A stretch of 38,589 bases of DNA, from contig JANXSQ010000079.1 in NCBI GenBank assembly GCA_025356595.1, positions 1-38,589 on the forward strand. The letters run 5' to 3'. Positions 9,221 through 16,920 of the stretch are shown here, piece by piece. The position numbers and the translations under genes are program-made. The notes beneath the pieces were generated by a model. The model was not told where the DNA came from and did no database searches. It worked only from the letters and a program-made list of their open reading frames with translations. Every line of letters starts with the position of its first letter. Position 1 is the stretch's first letter. The DNA comes from Janthinobacterium sp. (GTDB taxonomy: Bacteria; Pseudomonadota; Gammaproteobacteria; Burkholderiales; Burkholderiaceae_D).

Positions 9221-10159
9221 ATGATTATTGCCGGCGAACGCGGCGTGTGGGACGCGGCGATGGAGCAGCCTTTGCTGGGCCGCCACGGCAGCGCGCCGGC
9301 GGATCTGCTGCGCCATGTCGGCGCGGTCAACGCGGCCAGCGGCATGGGCGCCGCCCGCGCCGCCGTGGTCGGCGCGGATTTTCTCGCCGATGTGCTGGGC
9401 GCCATCGCCGAACTGCCCGAGGCGCTGACGGCGCGCCTGCACGCCAGCTTCCTGGGCGTGTATTTCACGCATGCGCTGGGCTCGTCGGCCATCACCGACA
9501 TCGTCGTCACGCCCGAGGGCGAGTTCCTCGGCGTGGTGATCGCCCTCGATGTGGACGCCTTCCTGCTGCGGCGCGCCAATGAGTGGTTCAGCTGGCGCGA
9601 GAACACGCCGTTTCGCGCCGCGCCCGGGTATGCGCTGGAGGCGCGCATCGCCGAGGACGCGCGCGACGACAGATGCGCCGCCATCCAGTTCCTGCTGCTG
9701 CATGAATTCGGCCATGTGCTGGCGGCCGGCCGGCGCTTCCTGCCCGACTGGTGGATAGGCGCGGAGCATTTCCTGGCCCGCGAGGATTATGTCTTCCTGC
9801 CGCTGTCCTGGGACCTGACGGAGGATGGCCGCATCGTCGCGCTGGCCGAGAACGACTTTGCCCTGCGCGCGCGGATTGTCTACTACGCCGCGCCGCAGAT
9901 CGAGGGCGCGGCCATGGCGGAGGTGTATCGGGCGCTGCGGCAGACCAGTTTCCCCACCCTGTACGCCAGCACCACGGTCTATGAGGATTTCGCCGAGTCC
10001 TTCGCCTGCTATGTGCACACGGTGCTGCTGGGCAAGCCCTTCGCTGTGCGGATACGCCATCACGGCGAGCTGGTGCTGGACTGGGAACTGGATTGGCGCG
10101 GCGCGCGCCTGGCCGGGAAATACGCCTTGTTCGAGCGTTTTCTTGGGGCGCGGACCTAG
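9221..10159 (+). CDS. Hypothetical protein with HEXXH metallopeptidase-like motif
   Basis: A 312-residue protein that I do not recognise as a named family. It has no signal peptide or membrane segment. The core feature is LLLHEFGHVLAAG, giving HEXXH at residues 161-165, with a downstream acidic helix YEDFAESFACYVHTVL (E255, E259) that could supply the third zinc ligand, as in gluzincin-type peptidases. FLPDWWIGAEHF and PTLYASTTVYEDFAESFA look conserved. The GGAG ribosome site at 9209-9212 lies in the edge of the element remnant. It converges on the PLP/ATP-grasp operon and may work with it, but this rests on position only. Confidence 0.7.
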   Translation: MIIAGERGVWDAAMEQPLLGRHGSAPADLLRHVGAVNAASGMGAARAAVVGADFLADVLGAIAELPEALTARLHASFLGVYFTHALGSSAITDIVVTPEGEFLGVVIALDVDAFLLRRANEWFSWRENTPFRAAPGYALEARIAEDARDDRCAAIQFLLLHEFGHVLAAGRRFLPDWWIGAEHFLAREDYVFLPLSWDLTEDGRIVALAENDFALRARIVYYAAPQIEGAAMAEVYRALRQTSFPTLYASTTVYEDFAESFACYVHTVLLGKPFAVRIRHHGELVLDWELDWRGARLAGKYALFERFLGART

Positions 10160-10237
10160 TTCAATGCCACGCGGACGCCACGGCGGCGGGGCTCAGGCCC
10201 ACCTTCAGATAATCTTCCGATTGCTATGCGATTGATG

Positions 10238-10825
10238 TCATGACGTTTTTAGCGGCGCGACGGGCGCGTCCAGCAGGCGCAGGAGTTGCTCCAGCGCAGC
10301 ACCAACGTCCTCGATGAGGGCGGCGCGGCACTGCGCGTCGTCCGCCGCGTCGGCGATCATGCGCGCGCTCACGCACAGGCGCAGGGCGCTGACCGGGACG
10401 CCGTCGCGCATACCGCAGTTGACCGGCTGTCCCAATTGATAGCGGCGCCCGCCCGCGCCGTCCTGAAGGCGCAGGTAGAGTTCGCGCGTCTCCTCGCGGC
10501 CCAGCGGCCGGCGCGCGCCGGCCGCGTCGAGCCGGAACAGCAGGAAGGGGAAGACGCTTTGCTCCAGATCCCAGCCGGGGCCGACGCCCAGCGCGGCGCG
10601 TTGCAGCGGCGCCACCGGCAGCGCCTCCAGCCGGGCGTCGCCGGCCAGGGCGGCGCGCACGGCCAGGCCGAAGTCGCGCAGGAAGGCGGCGGCACCCCGC
10701 TCCGCCGCGCGGAAGCGGCGCAGCTCGGTCAAGGCGCCCTCCCAGCGCAGCAGCAGGCCGAAGTTGGTGGCCGCCGGCAGGGCCGCGTCCGGCAGGCAGC
10801 CGTCCGGCCAGTCGCCGGCGGCGGA
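10238..10825 (-). pseudogene. C-terminal part of PLP-dependent enzyme, cut off by in-frame TAG
   Basis: This stretch continues the frame of 10826-11749 directly after the TAG at 10826-10828. It encodes 195 residues beginning SAAGDWPDGCLPDAALPA, followed by TNFGLLLRWEGALTELRRF and ending PVAPLKTS before TGA. The composition and GC3 match the upstream part, and the content looks like the small C-terminal domain of a fold-type I PLP enzyme. Without suppression it is translated only if an internal start is used; a TTG at 10732 is the first obvious candidate and has no good ribosome site. Together the two parts would make a product of about 503 residues. Confidence 0.65.
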
Positions 10826-11749
10826 CTACGCCTGCACGCCGGCCGGCTGGGCCGCGCCGGCGCCGCACGCCAGCAGGCCGCGCGGCGCCAGCAGCGCGCC
10901 GCAGAAGGTCGGCCCGGAGACGAATTTGGAGCCGGTCAGGGCCACCATCAAGCCCTGCGCCAGGTAGGCGCGCACGGTGGCCGGAGCGAGGCGGAACTGG
11001 CAGGCGTCGACCAGCACGCGCAGGCGCTGCGGCCAGCGCTTTTGCAACGCCAGCGCGGTGGCGATGCTCGGCACGATCAGGCCGGTTTTACTCACGTCGG
11101 TGAGCACCAGCAGCACGGTTTCGCCCGCGTCGCAGGCCTGGTCGACGAAGGCGGCGCACTCGGCGTCCACCTCGGCCGGCTCGCGCAGGCTGCCGTCCTC
11201 GCGCCGCGGCGCCAGCGTGAAGGCGCCGCCGTGCCAGTCGTTCAGGGCGGCGTCGGCGGCGACCGCGCCGCCATACGCGGTGTGGGCGCTGAAGTGGCGC
11301 CCCTTGAGCGCGGCCGGCACGCCGCTGCCCGTTTCGCTGGGATCGAGCATGACGCTGTGGCGCGGCTGGCACAGTTGCGCCGCCAGCAGGTGGATGTCGG
11401 TGCCGGAGGCGGCCAGCAGCGCGGCCACGCCGTCGCCCTCGTCCAGGCCGCAGTAGTCGAGCAGCGCGGCGCGCTGGCGCGCCATCTGGGCGGCATAGAC
11501 TTGTTCCGGCGCCCGGCTGCGCAACTGCTCGGCGCAGCGTTCGCGCAGCGCGGCGGCGGCCGCGAAGGCGGGCCCGGAGATGATCGAGGCGGTCGACGAG
11601 CCCAGCGCCACCAGATCCGGCTCGGGCACGGCGCCGCAACCGTAGCGCGAGCGGCCGCTGGCGGGGTCGGGCAGGATGCGCTCGTCGCCGCCGGAGACCA
11701 GCAGTTGCGCCGTCGAGGCGAGGACCAGCAGGGGCGGGCCGCGTTCCAT
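10826..11749 (-). CDS. PLP-dependent enzyme (aminotransferase class V-like), large domain, truncated by TAG
   Basis: The 307 residues form the large domain of a fold-type I PLP enzyme. Visible elements are GSSTASIISGPAF (about 50-62), the cofactor-stacking area ASGTDIHLLA (115-124), HFSAHTAYGG (152-161), the pyridine-binding aspartate in VDACQFR (D248) and the Schiff-base lysine in TGSKFVSGPTF (K275). The reading frame stops at a single TAG while homologous-looking sequence continues in frame for 195 more codons. It starts 4 nt after the ATP-grasp gene and is the third gene of the leftward operon. The substrate is unknown. It may be a recent nonsense pseudogene, a sequencing error, or rarely a readthrough gene. 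Confidence 0.7.
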   Translation of the reverse strand: MERGPPLLVLASTAQLLVSGGDERILPDPASGRSRYGCGAVPEPDLVALGSSTASIISGPAFAAAAALRERCAEQLRSRAPEQVYAAQMARQRAALLDYCGLDEGDGVAALLAASGTDIHLLAAQLCQPRHSVMLDPSETGSGVPAALKGRHFSAHTAYGGAVAADAALNDWHGGAFTLAPRREDGSLREPAEVDAECAAFVDQACDAGETVLLVLTDVSKTGLIVPSIATALALQKRWPQRLRVLVDACQFRLAPATVRAYLAQGLMVALTGSKFVSGPTFCGALLAPRGLLACGAGAAQPAGVQA

Positions 11750-11753
11750 CGCC

Positions 11754-13001
11754 CTACTCCGCCGCCGCGCCCTGGCGCGCGTGCTCGAGCAGTTGGCGGA
11801 AGGCGCGGAAGACTTTCTCCATCGCCGCGACTTTGTACGGGAACATCTCGGGCGGGTCCATGGCGTGCACCACCATGGCGTTGTCGACCTCGAAGATGAG
11901 CAGTTCGCCGCCCGGCATTTCGGCGCAGTCTATGCCCAGATAGGGCAGTTGCATGCGCGCGTCGATGGCGCGCAGCGCGGCGGCGTGGCGCACGGCGAAC
12001 TCGCCCTCGAAGGCGGCCATGCAGGCGGCCTCCTCGGCGCGCTTGTCGGCGCTTTCCACCATGCCGGCGTTCAGGTAGTGGATCATCCAGCGTTCGGAGA
12101 TGGCGTAGTGGCAGATCAGGGGCACGCCCTCGACCAGGGCGACGCGGTATTTGCGGAACATGTCGTCGGCGCCGCGGTAGTCGACGAAGCGCGACAGGTA
12201 GTAGTGCTCGGCGGCGACGCGCGCCAGATAGTCGGCCAGCGCGGCCGGCGTGTCGATCTTCTCGAGATTGGTGCCGGCGTGCGAGCCGAGCGGACGCACG
12301 ATGACGGGGAAGCCGCCGTCGGGCAGCAGCGCCTCTATGTCCAGCGCGCCGCCGGCCAGCGCCAGCAGCGTGGCGCGCGCGGTGCGCAGCGAGACCGGCA
12401 TCTCGACGCCGGCCAGGCCGGCCAGCGCGGCGCAGACGCCGTCGCGTGTCAGCGTGGCGATGTGCTCGGGGCGGTTGACGACGGGGCGCGGCCAGTCGCG
12501 CGTGTAGTCGACCAGGCGCCGCAGCAGGGTGCGGTTGGCCTCCGATTCGGCCACCGCGACGAGCATCACGTCGTGTTCGGGGACGATTTCGGGGAAGTCG
12601 GCGTCGCCGTTCAGGTACAGCAGCTCCAGCGTGACGTCGGAATCCTCGACCAGGAATTCGATCGGCGTGTTGGCCATCAGGTCGCCCGGCCCCATCAGCA
12701 CCAGCAGGCGCAGGCCCGGCCCCGGGCCGCGCGCCGGCAGCACGTAGTGCGACTGCAGGGCCAGCGCCTGAGCCTGCACCACCATGGCGTTGTCGTGGTT
12801 GCCGGTCAGTTGCAGCACGGTGGAGAAGTCCAGGCAGGCGTGCGCGTCGAGCGGATTGGCGGTGGCGCGGGCCAGTAGCTCCTGGCCCAGCGGCAGCAGG
12901 TTTTCGCCGCCGAAGGCGCGCCGCGCCAGGGGGGCGACGCCGATCAGCGGAGCGATCGGCGCGGCGAGCGGATTGGCGGAGGGTTCGGTGGCGGCGTTCA
13001 T
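11754..13001 (-). CDS. ATP-grasp domain protein with N-terminal helical (TPR-like) region
   Basis: A 415-residue cytosolic protein. Residues about 40-85 (ARATANPLDAHACLDFSTVL and after) resemble TPR-like helices. GLRLLVLMGPGDLMANTPIE starts a Rossmann-like pre-ATP-grasp domain. The ATP-grasp core follows with GFPVIVRPLGSHAGTNLEKI (nucleotide-binding lysine region) and, near the C-terminus, YLGIDCAEMPGGELLIFEVD, the metal-binding acidic strand of the family. ATP-grasp enzymes join a carboxylate to an amine or thiol through an acyl phosphate. Sitting between a PLP decarboxylase and another PLP enzyme, it may ligate an amine product (inference). It lies 10 nt after the decarboxylase gene and 4 nt before the next one. 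Confidence 0.75.
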   Translation of the reverse strand: MNAATEPSANPLAAPIAPLIGVAPLARRAFGGENLLPLGQELLARATANPLDAHACLDFSTVLQLTGNHDNAMVVQAQALALQSHYVLPARGPGPGLRLLVLMGPGDLMANTPIEFLVEDSDVTLELLYLNGDADFPEIVPEHDVMLVAVAESEANRTLLRRLVDYTRDWPRPVVNRPEHIATLTRDGVCAALAGLAGVEMPVSLRTARATLLALAGGALDIEALLPDGGFPVIVRPLGSHAGTNLEKIDTPAALADYLARVAAEHYYLSRFVDYRGADDMFRKYRVALVEGVPLICHYAISERWMIHYLNAGMVESADKRAEEAACMAAFEGEFAVRHAAALRAIDARMQLPYLGIDCAEMPGGELLIFEVDNAMVVHAMDPPEMFPYKVAAMEKVFRAFRQLLEHARQGAAAE

Positions 13002-13011
13002 CGGGGCACTT

Positions 13012-14466
13012 TCATTGGGGTGGTATGGCGAGGCGCGCGGCGCCCAGCGTAAGGACGGCGTCGAGCAAGGCGTCGATGTCTTGCCGGCCGCTGCGGTGGT
13101 TGACGACGGCGACGCGGATCGCCGTCTGGCCGCGCAGCGTCGTCAGCGAGGGCGCGGCGCGGCCCGATTCCTGCACGTCGGCCACCAGGGCCGCGTTGAA
13201 GCGGTCGATGTCGGGCGCGCGGTGGCGGAAGCAGACGATGTTCAGCGCCACCGGCGCCAGCAGCTCCAGTTCCGCCTGCTCCGCCACGCGCTCGGCCAGG
13301 TAGCGCGCCAGGGCGCAGGTTTCGGCGATCAGGGCGCCGATCCGGGCGGCGCCGTAGACTTCGATGGTGAACCAGGTTTTCAGGGCGCGGAAGCCGCGCG
13401 ACAGGTCGGGGCCGAAGTCGCAGGGCCAGGGCGAGCCGGCCGCCATGCCGCGCGTGTCGCGGCGCAGATAGGTGGCCGGGGCATCGAAGGTGCGCCGGTG
13501 CAGATCGCCATCGCGCACCAGGATGAAGCCGGCGTCGTAGGGCACTTGCGCCCATTTGTGGAAATCGAAGGCGATCGAGTCGGCCCGCTCTATGCCGGCC
13601 AACAGCGGCGCCAGTTGCGGCGACAGCATGGCCAGCGCGCCGTAGGCGCCGTCGACGTGGAACCATAGCTCGTGGCGGCGGGCGATGTCGGCCACCGCGT
13701 TCAGGTCGTCGATGGCGCCGACGTCGACCGAACCGGCCGTGGCGGCCACGAAGAAGGGTTGCCAGCCGGCCGCGCGGTCGGCGACGATGGCCGCCTCGAG
13801 CGCCGCCGTGTCGATCTGGAACTGGTCGTTCATGGGGATCACGCGCAGCGCCGCCGTGCCCAGGCCGGCCAGGTCGAGGGCCTGGGCGATGCAGCCGTGC
13901 GCGCCGGCCGAGGTGTAGGCCAGCAGGCGCGCGCCGCCGGCGCCGGCCAGGCCCTGCTCGCGCACGGCCGGACCGAGGGCGCGGAAGCGCGCCACCAGCA
14001 GCGCCAGCATGTTCGCCATCGAGGTGCCGGTGAGGAACAGGCCGCTGGCGGTGACGGGGAAACCGAACAGTTCGCGCATCCAGTGCAGCACTTGGCGCTC
14101 GACTTCGAGCGGCATCTGGTCGCGCCCGCCCAGGTTGGCGTTCAGGCCGGCGGCCAGCATCTCGGCCAGCATGCCGACCGGCGTGCCGCCGCCGTGCACC
14201 CAGCCGAAGAAGCCGGGATGGGCGTTGCCCACCGCGTAGGGAAGAACCTCCTGCATGAAGCGCGCGTGCACCTCTTCCAGCGCGCGGCCCTCCTGCGGCA
14301 GGGGCTGGGCGAAGCCGGCGCGCAGCGGCGCCGGGATGGGCTGCCAGACCGGACGCGCGCGCAGCGTGGCCAGGTAGTCGAGCATGTCGTCGAGCATGCG
14401 GTGGCCCTGCAGGCGCAGGCTCGGCCAGTCTTGCGGGTCGAGCGATTCGTCAGATGTGTTCGGCAT
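13012..14466 (-). CDS. Group II PLP-dependent amino acid decarboxylase (aromatic-L-amino-acid decarboxylase-like)
   Basis: The 484-residue enzyme has the group II decarboxylase pattern: HPGFFGWVHGGGTPVGMLAE near residues 85-105, LFLTGTSMANMLAL for cofactor binding, FHVDGAYGA with the PLP aspartate, and FDFHKWAQVPYD with the catalytic lysine. Such enzymes remove CO2 from aromatic or acidic amino acids to give amines. The start MPNTSDESLDPQDW at 14466 is chosen over one 42 residues upstream because the extension is unlike the family. It is the first gene of the three-gene leftward operon with the ATP-grasp and PLP genes, and it diverges from flaG. The substrate is not evident. Confidence 0.88.
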   Translation of the reverse strand: MPNTSDESLDPQDWPSLRLQGHRMLDDMLDYLATLRARPVWQPIPAPLRAGFAQPLPQEGRALEEVHARFMQEVLPYAVGNAHPGFFGWVHGGGTPVGMLAEMLAAGLNANLGGRDQMPLEVERQVLHWMRELFGFPVTASGLFLTGTSMANMLALLVARFRALGPAVREQGLAGAGGARLLAYTSAGAHGCIAQALDLAGLGTAALRVIPMNDQFQIDTAALEAAIVADRAAGWQPFFVAATAGSVDVGAIDDLNAVADIARRHELWFHVDGAYGALAMLSPQLAPLLAGIERADSIAFDFHKWAQVPYDAGFILVRDGDLHRRTFDAPATYLRRDTRGMAAGSPWPCDFGPDLSRGFRALKTWFTIEVYGAARIGALIAETCALARYLAERVAEQAELELLAPVALNIVCFRHRAPDIDRFNAALVADVQESGRAAPSLTTLRGQTAIRVAVVNHRSGRQDIDALLDAVLTLGAARLAIPPQ

Positions 14467-14676
14467 GATGTTCCATTTGACTAACAATAGCCCATGATAC
14501 GGAAAGACGCCAGCGACGCATAGAACGAGGACACGGGGTTTCGGCCCCCTTTTCTCGCCATTTGTCACTTCCGTGTGCAAATAAGCCTTCATTTTCCCAA
14601 AACGCTGCCGTTAAGAAGTGTATGCGGTCTTTTCGCGGAGCGATCCCGCCTCCCCGCAGACAAGGATGAAAACGCC

Positions 14677-15060
14677 ATGAACGTCAATCTCAGCAGCACC
14701 ATCGGTAAGACTCCCGCCCCCGTGGAAGCGCCGGCTGTCGCCGCGCCGCCGCCGAGCCCGCCCACCAAGGCCGCCGCGCCGCTCAAGGCGGGCGCCGCGC
14801 AGGCCGAGGCCGAGGCGGCCAAGCCGGCCGCGCCGCCCAGCGACGCCGAAGTGAAAAAATCGCTCGAAGCGATCAATCACTTCCTCAAGAACAATAGCGA
14901 AGTCCATTTCAGCATCGACGACACCAGCGGCATGTCCGTCATCAAGGTGATCGACATTGAAACGAAAAAAGTGCTGCGCCAGTTCCCCTCCGAACAGGCG
15001 CTGGAAATCGGCAAGAAATTGGATGGCTTCAAAGGCTTGCTGATCGACGGCAAAGCCTGA
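14677..15060 (+). CDS. flaG: FlaG family flagellar protein
   Basis: A 127-residue protein with a proline/alanine-rich N-terminal half (residues about 10-60, probably disordered) and the conserved FlaG domain in the C-terminal half: EVHFSIDDTSGMSVIKVID, then TKKVLRQFPSEQALEIGKKL and GLLIDGKA. FlaG proteins influence flagellar filament length and usually sit by fliC/fliD. No other flagellar gene is in this window, so this is an isolated copy. The ATG at 14677 is preceded by AAGGA at 14662-14666; the longer frame starting at 14575 is rejected on that basis. Confidence 0.88.
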   Translation: MNVNLSSTIGKTPAPVEAPAVAAPPPSPPTKAAAPLKAGAAQAEAEAAKPAAPPSDAEVKKSLEAINHFLKNNSEVHFSIDDTSGMSVIKVIDIETKKVLRQFPSEQALEIGKKLDGFKGLLIDGKA

Positions 15061-15072
15061 ATCCGGCGGCGC

Positions 15073-15093
15073 GGCGCCCGCCCGTCGGGCGCC
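15073..15093 (+). terminator. GC-rich hairpin after flaG
   Basis: An 8-bp perfect stem GGCGCCCG/CGGGCGCC with a 5-base loop lies 12 nt after the flaG stop. It has no T-run after it, so it may be a weak terminator or an mRNA 3' stabiliser. Confidence 0.35.
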
Positions 15094-15251
15094 CCCAATC
15101 CACATCAACAACCGCGGCAAAAAATCCCCGTCTCCCGCAACACGGCCGTCTCCGCAGCCTCCTTTCCGTGCCATGATCAAATCATGGGCCGCCTCCCGGC
15201 GCGCCCTTCCGGCGCCCCCAGGCGGGGCCCGCACGCCACGAAAGGAAGATC

Positions 15252-16640
15252 ATGCCGGCTTTCCCCACGCGCCTGCGCGCCGCCCTGTCGCGCGCCCTGC
15301 CCGCCTGCGTCCTGGCGCTGGCCGCCCTGCTGCCCTTGGGCGCGCACGCCCTGCCCGCCTTCGCGCGGCAGACCGGCCAGCATTGCGTCGCCTGCCACGC
15401 CGGCGGCCAGTTCCCCGAGCTGACGCCCTACGGCCGCCTCTTCAAGCTGACCGGCTACACCCTCGGCGAACGCGCCGCCGTGCCGCTGGCGGTGATGGCC
15501 GTGGCCAGCTACAGCAAGACCCGCAACACCGTCAGCGACACGCCCTCGGTCGATTTCGCCAAGGACGCGGCGCTTCTGTTCCAGACCGGCAGCGTGTTTT
15601 TGGCGGGGGAAATCACCGAGCGGGTCGGCGTCTTCGCCCAAGTCACCTATGACAACTACGCCAGCCAGGACCCGAACACCCTGGATTGGGCCGGCCACAG
15701 CCACAGCGACAATATCGACCTGCGCTACGCCGACCGCCTCAGCGGGCCCGGACGCGACCTGATCTACGGCTTTAGCCTGAACAACAACCCCTCGGTGGCC
15801 GACGTGTGGAACACGGTGCCCGCCTGGCAGCAATACGTGCCGACCAATTTCGGCTTCACCGGCGCGGCGGCCGCGCCGATGATGGCGCAACTGGGCCAGC
15901 AAGTGGCCGGCGTGGGCGCCTACGCCTTCTGGAACGGCGCCCTGTACGTCGAAGTGGCCGGCTACCAGGCGGCCCGGGGCGCCCTCTCGCTGCTGGCCAG
16001 CGGCAACGACATCGGCAACCGCCTGCGCGGCGTCAATCCCTATGCGCGCCTGGCGCTGAGCCGGGAATGGGGCGCCCACAACGCCATGCTCGGCGTCTTC
16101 GCCATGAACGCCCGGGTCTACCCCGATCCGGGCAATCCCAGCGGCCCGACCACCTCCTACCACGACCGCGGCATCGACGCCCAGTATCAATACCTGCTCG
16201 AGCCGCACACGGCGACGGCGCAACTGTCCTATGTGCGCGAGCGCATCGGCGGCGCCGACGCCAGCGGACTGGCCGACGCCGCCGCCCTGGACCTGGCGCA
16301 ATTCAGGGCCAAGGCCAGTTATATCCACGGCGCCCGCTACGGCGCCGGCCTGAGCTACTTCCGCACCAGCGGCTCGTCCGACGCCACGCTGTATCCGGGA
16401 CTGCTGGACGACGGCAGCGGCAAGCTGGCGCCGATCCCCATCGGCGGCAGCGCCGCCAACAATCCCGACACGCGCGGCTGGACCCCGGAACTGTTCTGGA
16501 TACCGCGGCAGAACGTGCGCGTGGGCCTGCAATACTTCATGTTCGAGCGCTACAACGGCCGGCGCAGCAACTACGACGGCGCCGGCCGCAACGCCAGCGA
16601 CAACAACACCCTGTTCGCCTACGTCTGGGCAGCCTATTGA
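15252..16640 (+). CDS. Cyc2-like monoheme cytochrome c fused to an outer-membrane porin barrel
   Basis: The 462-residue protein has a signal peptide ending ALLPLGAHA (about residue 33), then at once a single heme motif CVACH (C45, C48, H49) in the context PAFARQTGQHCVACHAGGQF. Everything after residue 75 alternates polar and hydrophobic residues in beta-barrel style and ends in an aromatic-rich strand TLFAYVWAAY, typical of an outer-membrane protein. This architecture is that of the Cyc2 cytochrome-porin family, whose studied members pass electrons from extracellular Fe(II) across the outer membrane. Homologues of unknown role occur in non-iron-oxidisers. AAAGGA precedes the ATG. The gene is monocistronic here, with no partner cytochrome beside it. 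Confidence 0.75.
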   Translation: MPAFPTRLRAALSRALPACVLALAALLPLGAHALPAFARQTGQHCVACHAGGQFPELTPYGRLFKLTGYTLGERAAVPLAVMAVASYSKTRNTVSDTPSVDFAKDAALLFQTGSVFLAGEITERVGVFAQVTYDNYASQDPNTLDWAGHSHSDNIDLRYADRLSGPGRDLIYGFSLNNNPSVADVWNTVPAWQQYVPTNFGFTGAAAAPMMAQLGQQVAGVGAYAFWNGALYVEVAGYQAARGALSLLASGNDIGNRLRGVNPYARLALSREWGAHNAMLGVFAMNARVYPDPGNPSGPTTSYHDRGIDAQYQYLLEPHTATAQLSYVRERIGGADASGLADAAALDLAQFRAKASYIHGARYGAGLSYFRTSGSSDATLYPGLLDDGSGKLAPIPIGGSAANNPDTRGWTPELFWIPRQNVRVGLQYFMFERYNGRRSNYDGAGRNASDNNTLFAYVWAAY

Positions 16641-16920
16641 CCGGGCCGAGCTGCGGATACCCCAGCGCGGCGGACTGCATACCTTCGCGCCGGCACTGAC
16701 GCAGGACGATATGCGCGCCGCGGCGGAGCATCCGGAGTCGCTGGCGCCACAGTAGCCGGGAGGTGCGCTGTCCCGGCCGCATCACCAACAGGCTCCTTCC
16801 CTCCGCTACGTGCGTCCACTCGCTTTACATTGCCGCCCGCAGGCCCGTTCAATTGCAAAAAACCCGAAATCCGGATTGCAGCGATAATTCTTTTTTTGAT
16901 AAGAATTGAGAGAAAGACAA
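16641..16920. other. Intergenic stretch without a convincing gene
   Basis: This 280-base stretch follows the cytochrome-porin gene. A short open frame ending in TAG near 16755 could be a gene relic but matches nothing I know. The last 60 bases are AT-rich and probably hold the promoter of the next gene. A perfect 7-bp inverted repeat, AATTCTT (16886-16892) and AAGAATT (16901-16907), is a possible operator; the GATAA steps give it a faint Fur-box look. Confidence 0.4.

Noticed and set aside
9101-10063. A leftward frame covering the HEXXH gene and ending inside the element remnant
   Set aside because: It is the antisense of the HEXXH gene; the final residues in the remnant did not convincingly resemble TnpB.
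10826-10828. TAG read as pyrrolysine or another recoded residue
   Set aside because: Nothing here suggests recoding; TAG ends the ATP-grasp gene normally, and pyrrolysine genes are not expected in this group.
10224-10868. An alternative leftward frame (arginine-rich) spanning the TAG site, as if a frameshift had occurred
   Set aside because: The frame of 10238-10825 continues the upstream PLP protein without any shift and has sensible residues; the other frame is an arginine-rich shadow.
10286-12878. Two long rightward frames opposite the PLP/ATP-grasp operon
   Set aside because: Antisense shadows with Gly/Ala/Arg/Gln-rich composition; the leftward proteins carry real motifs.
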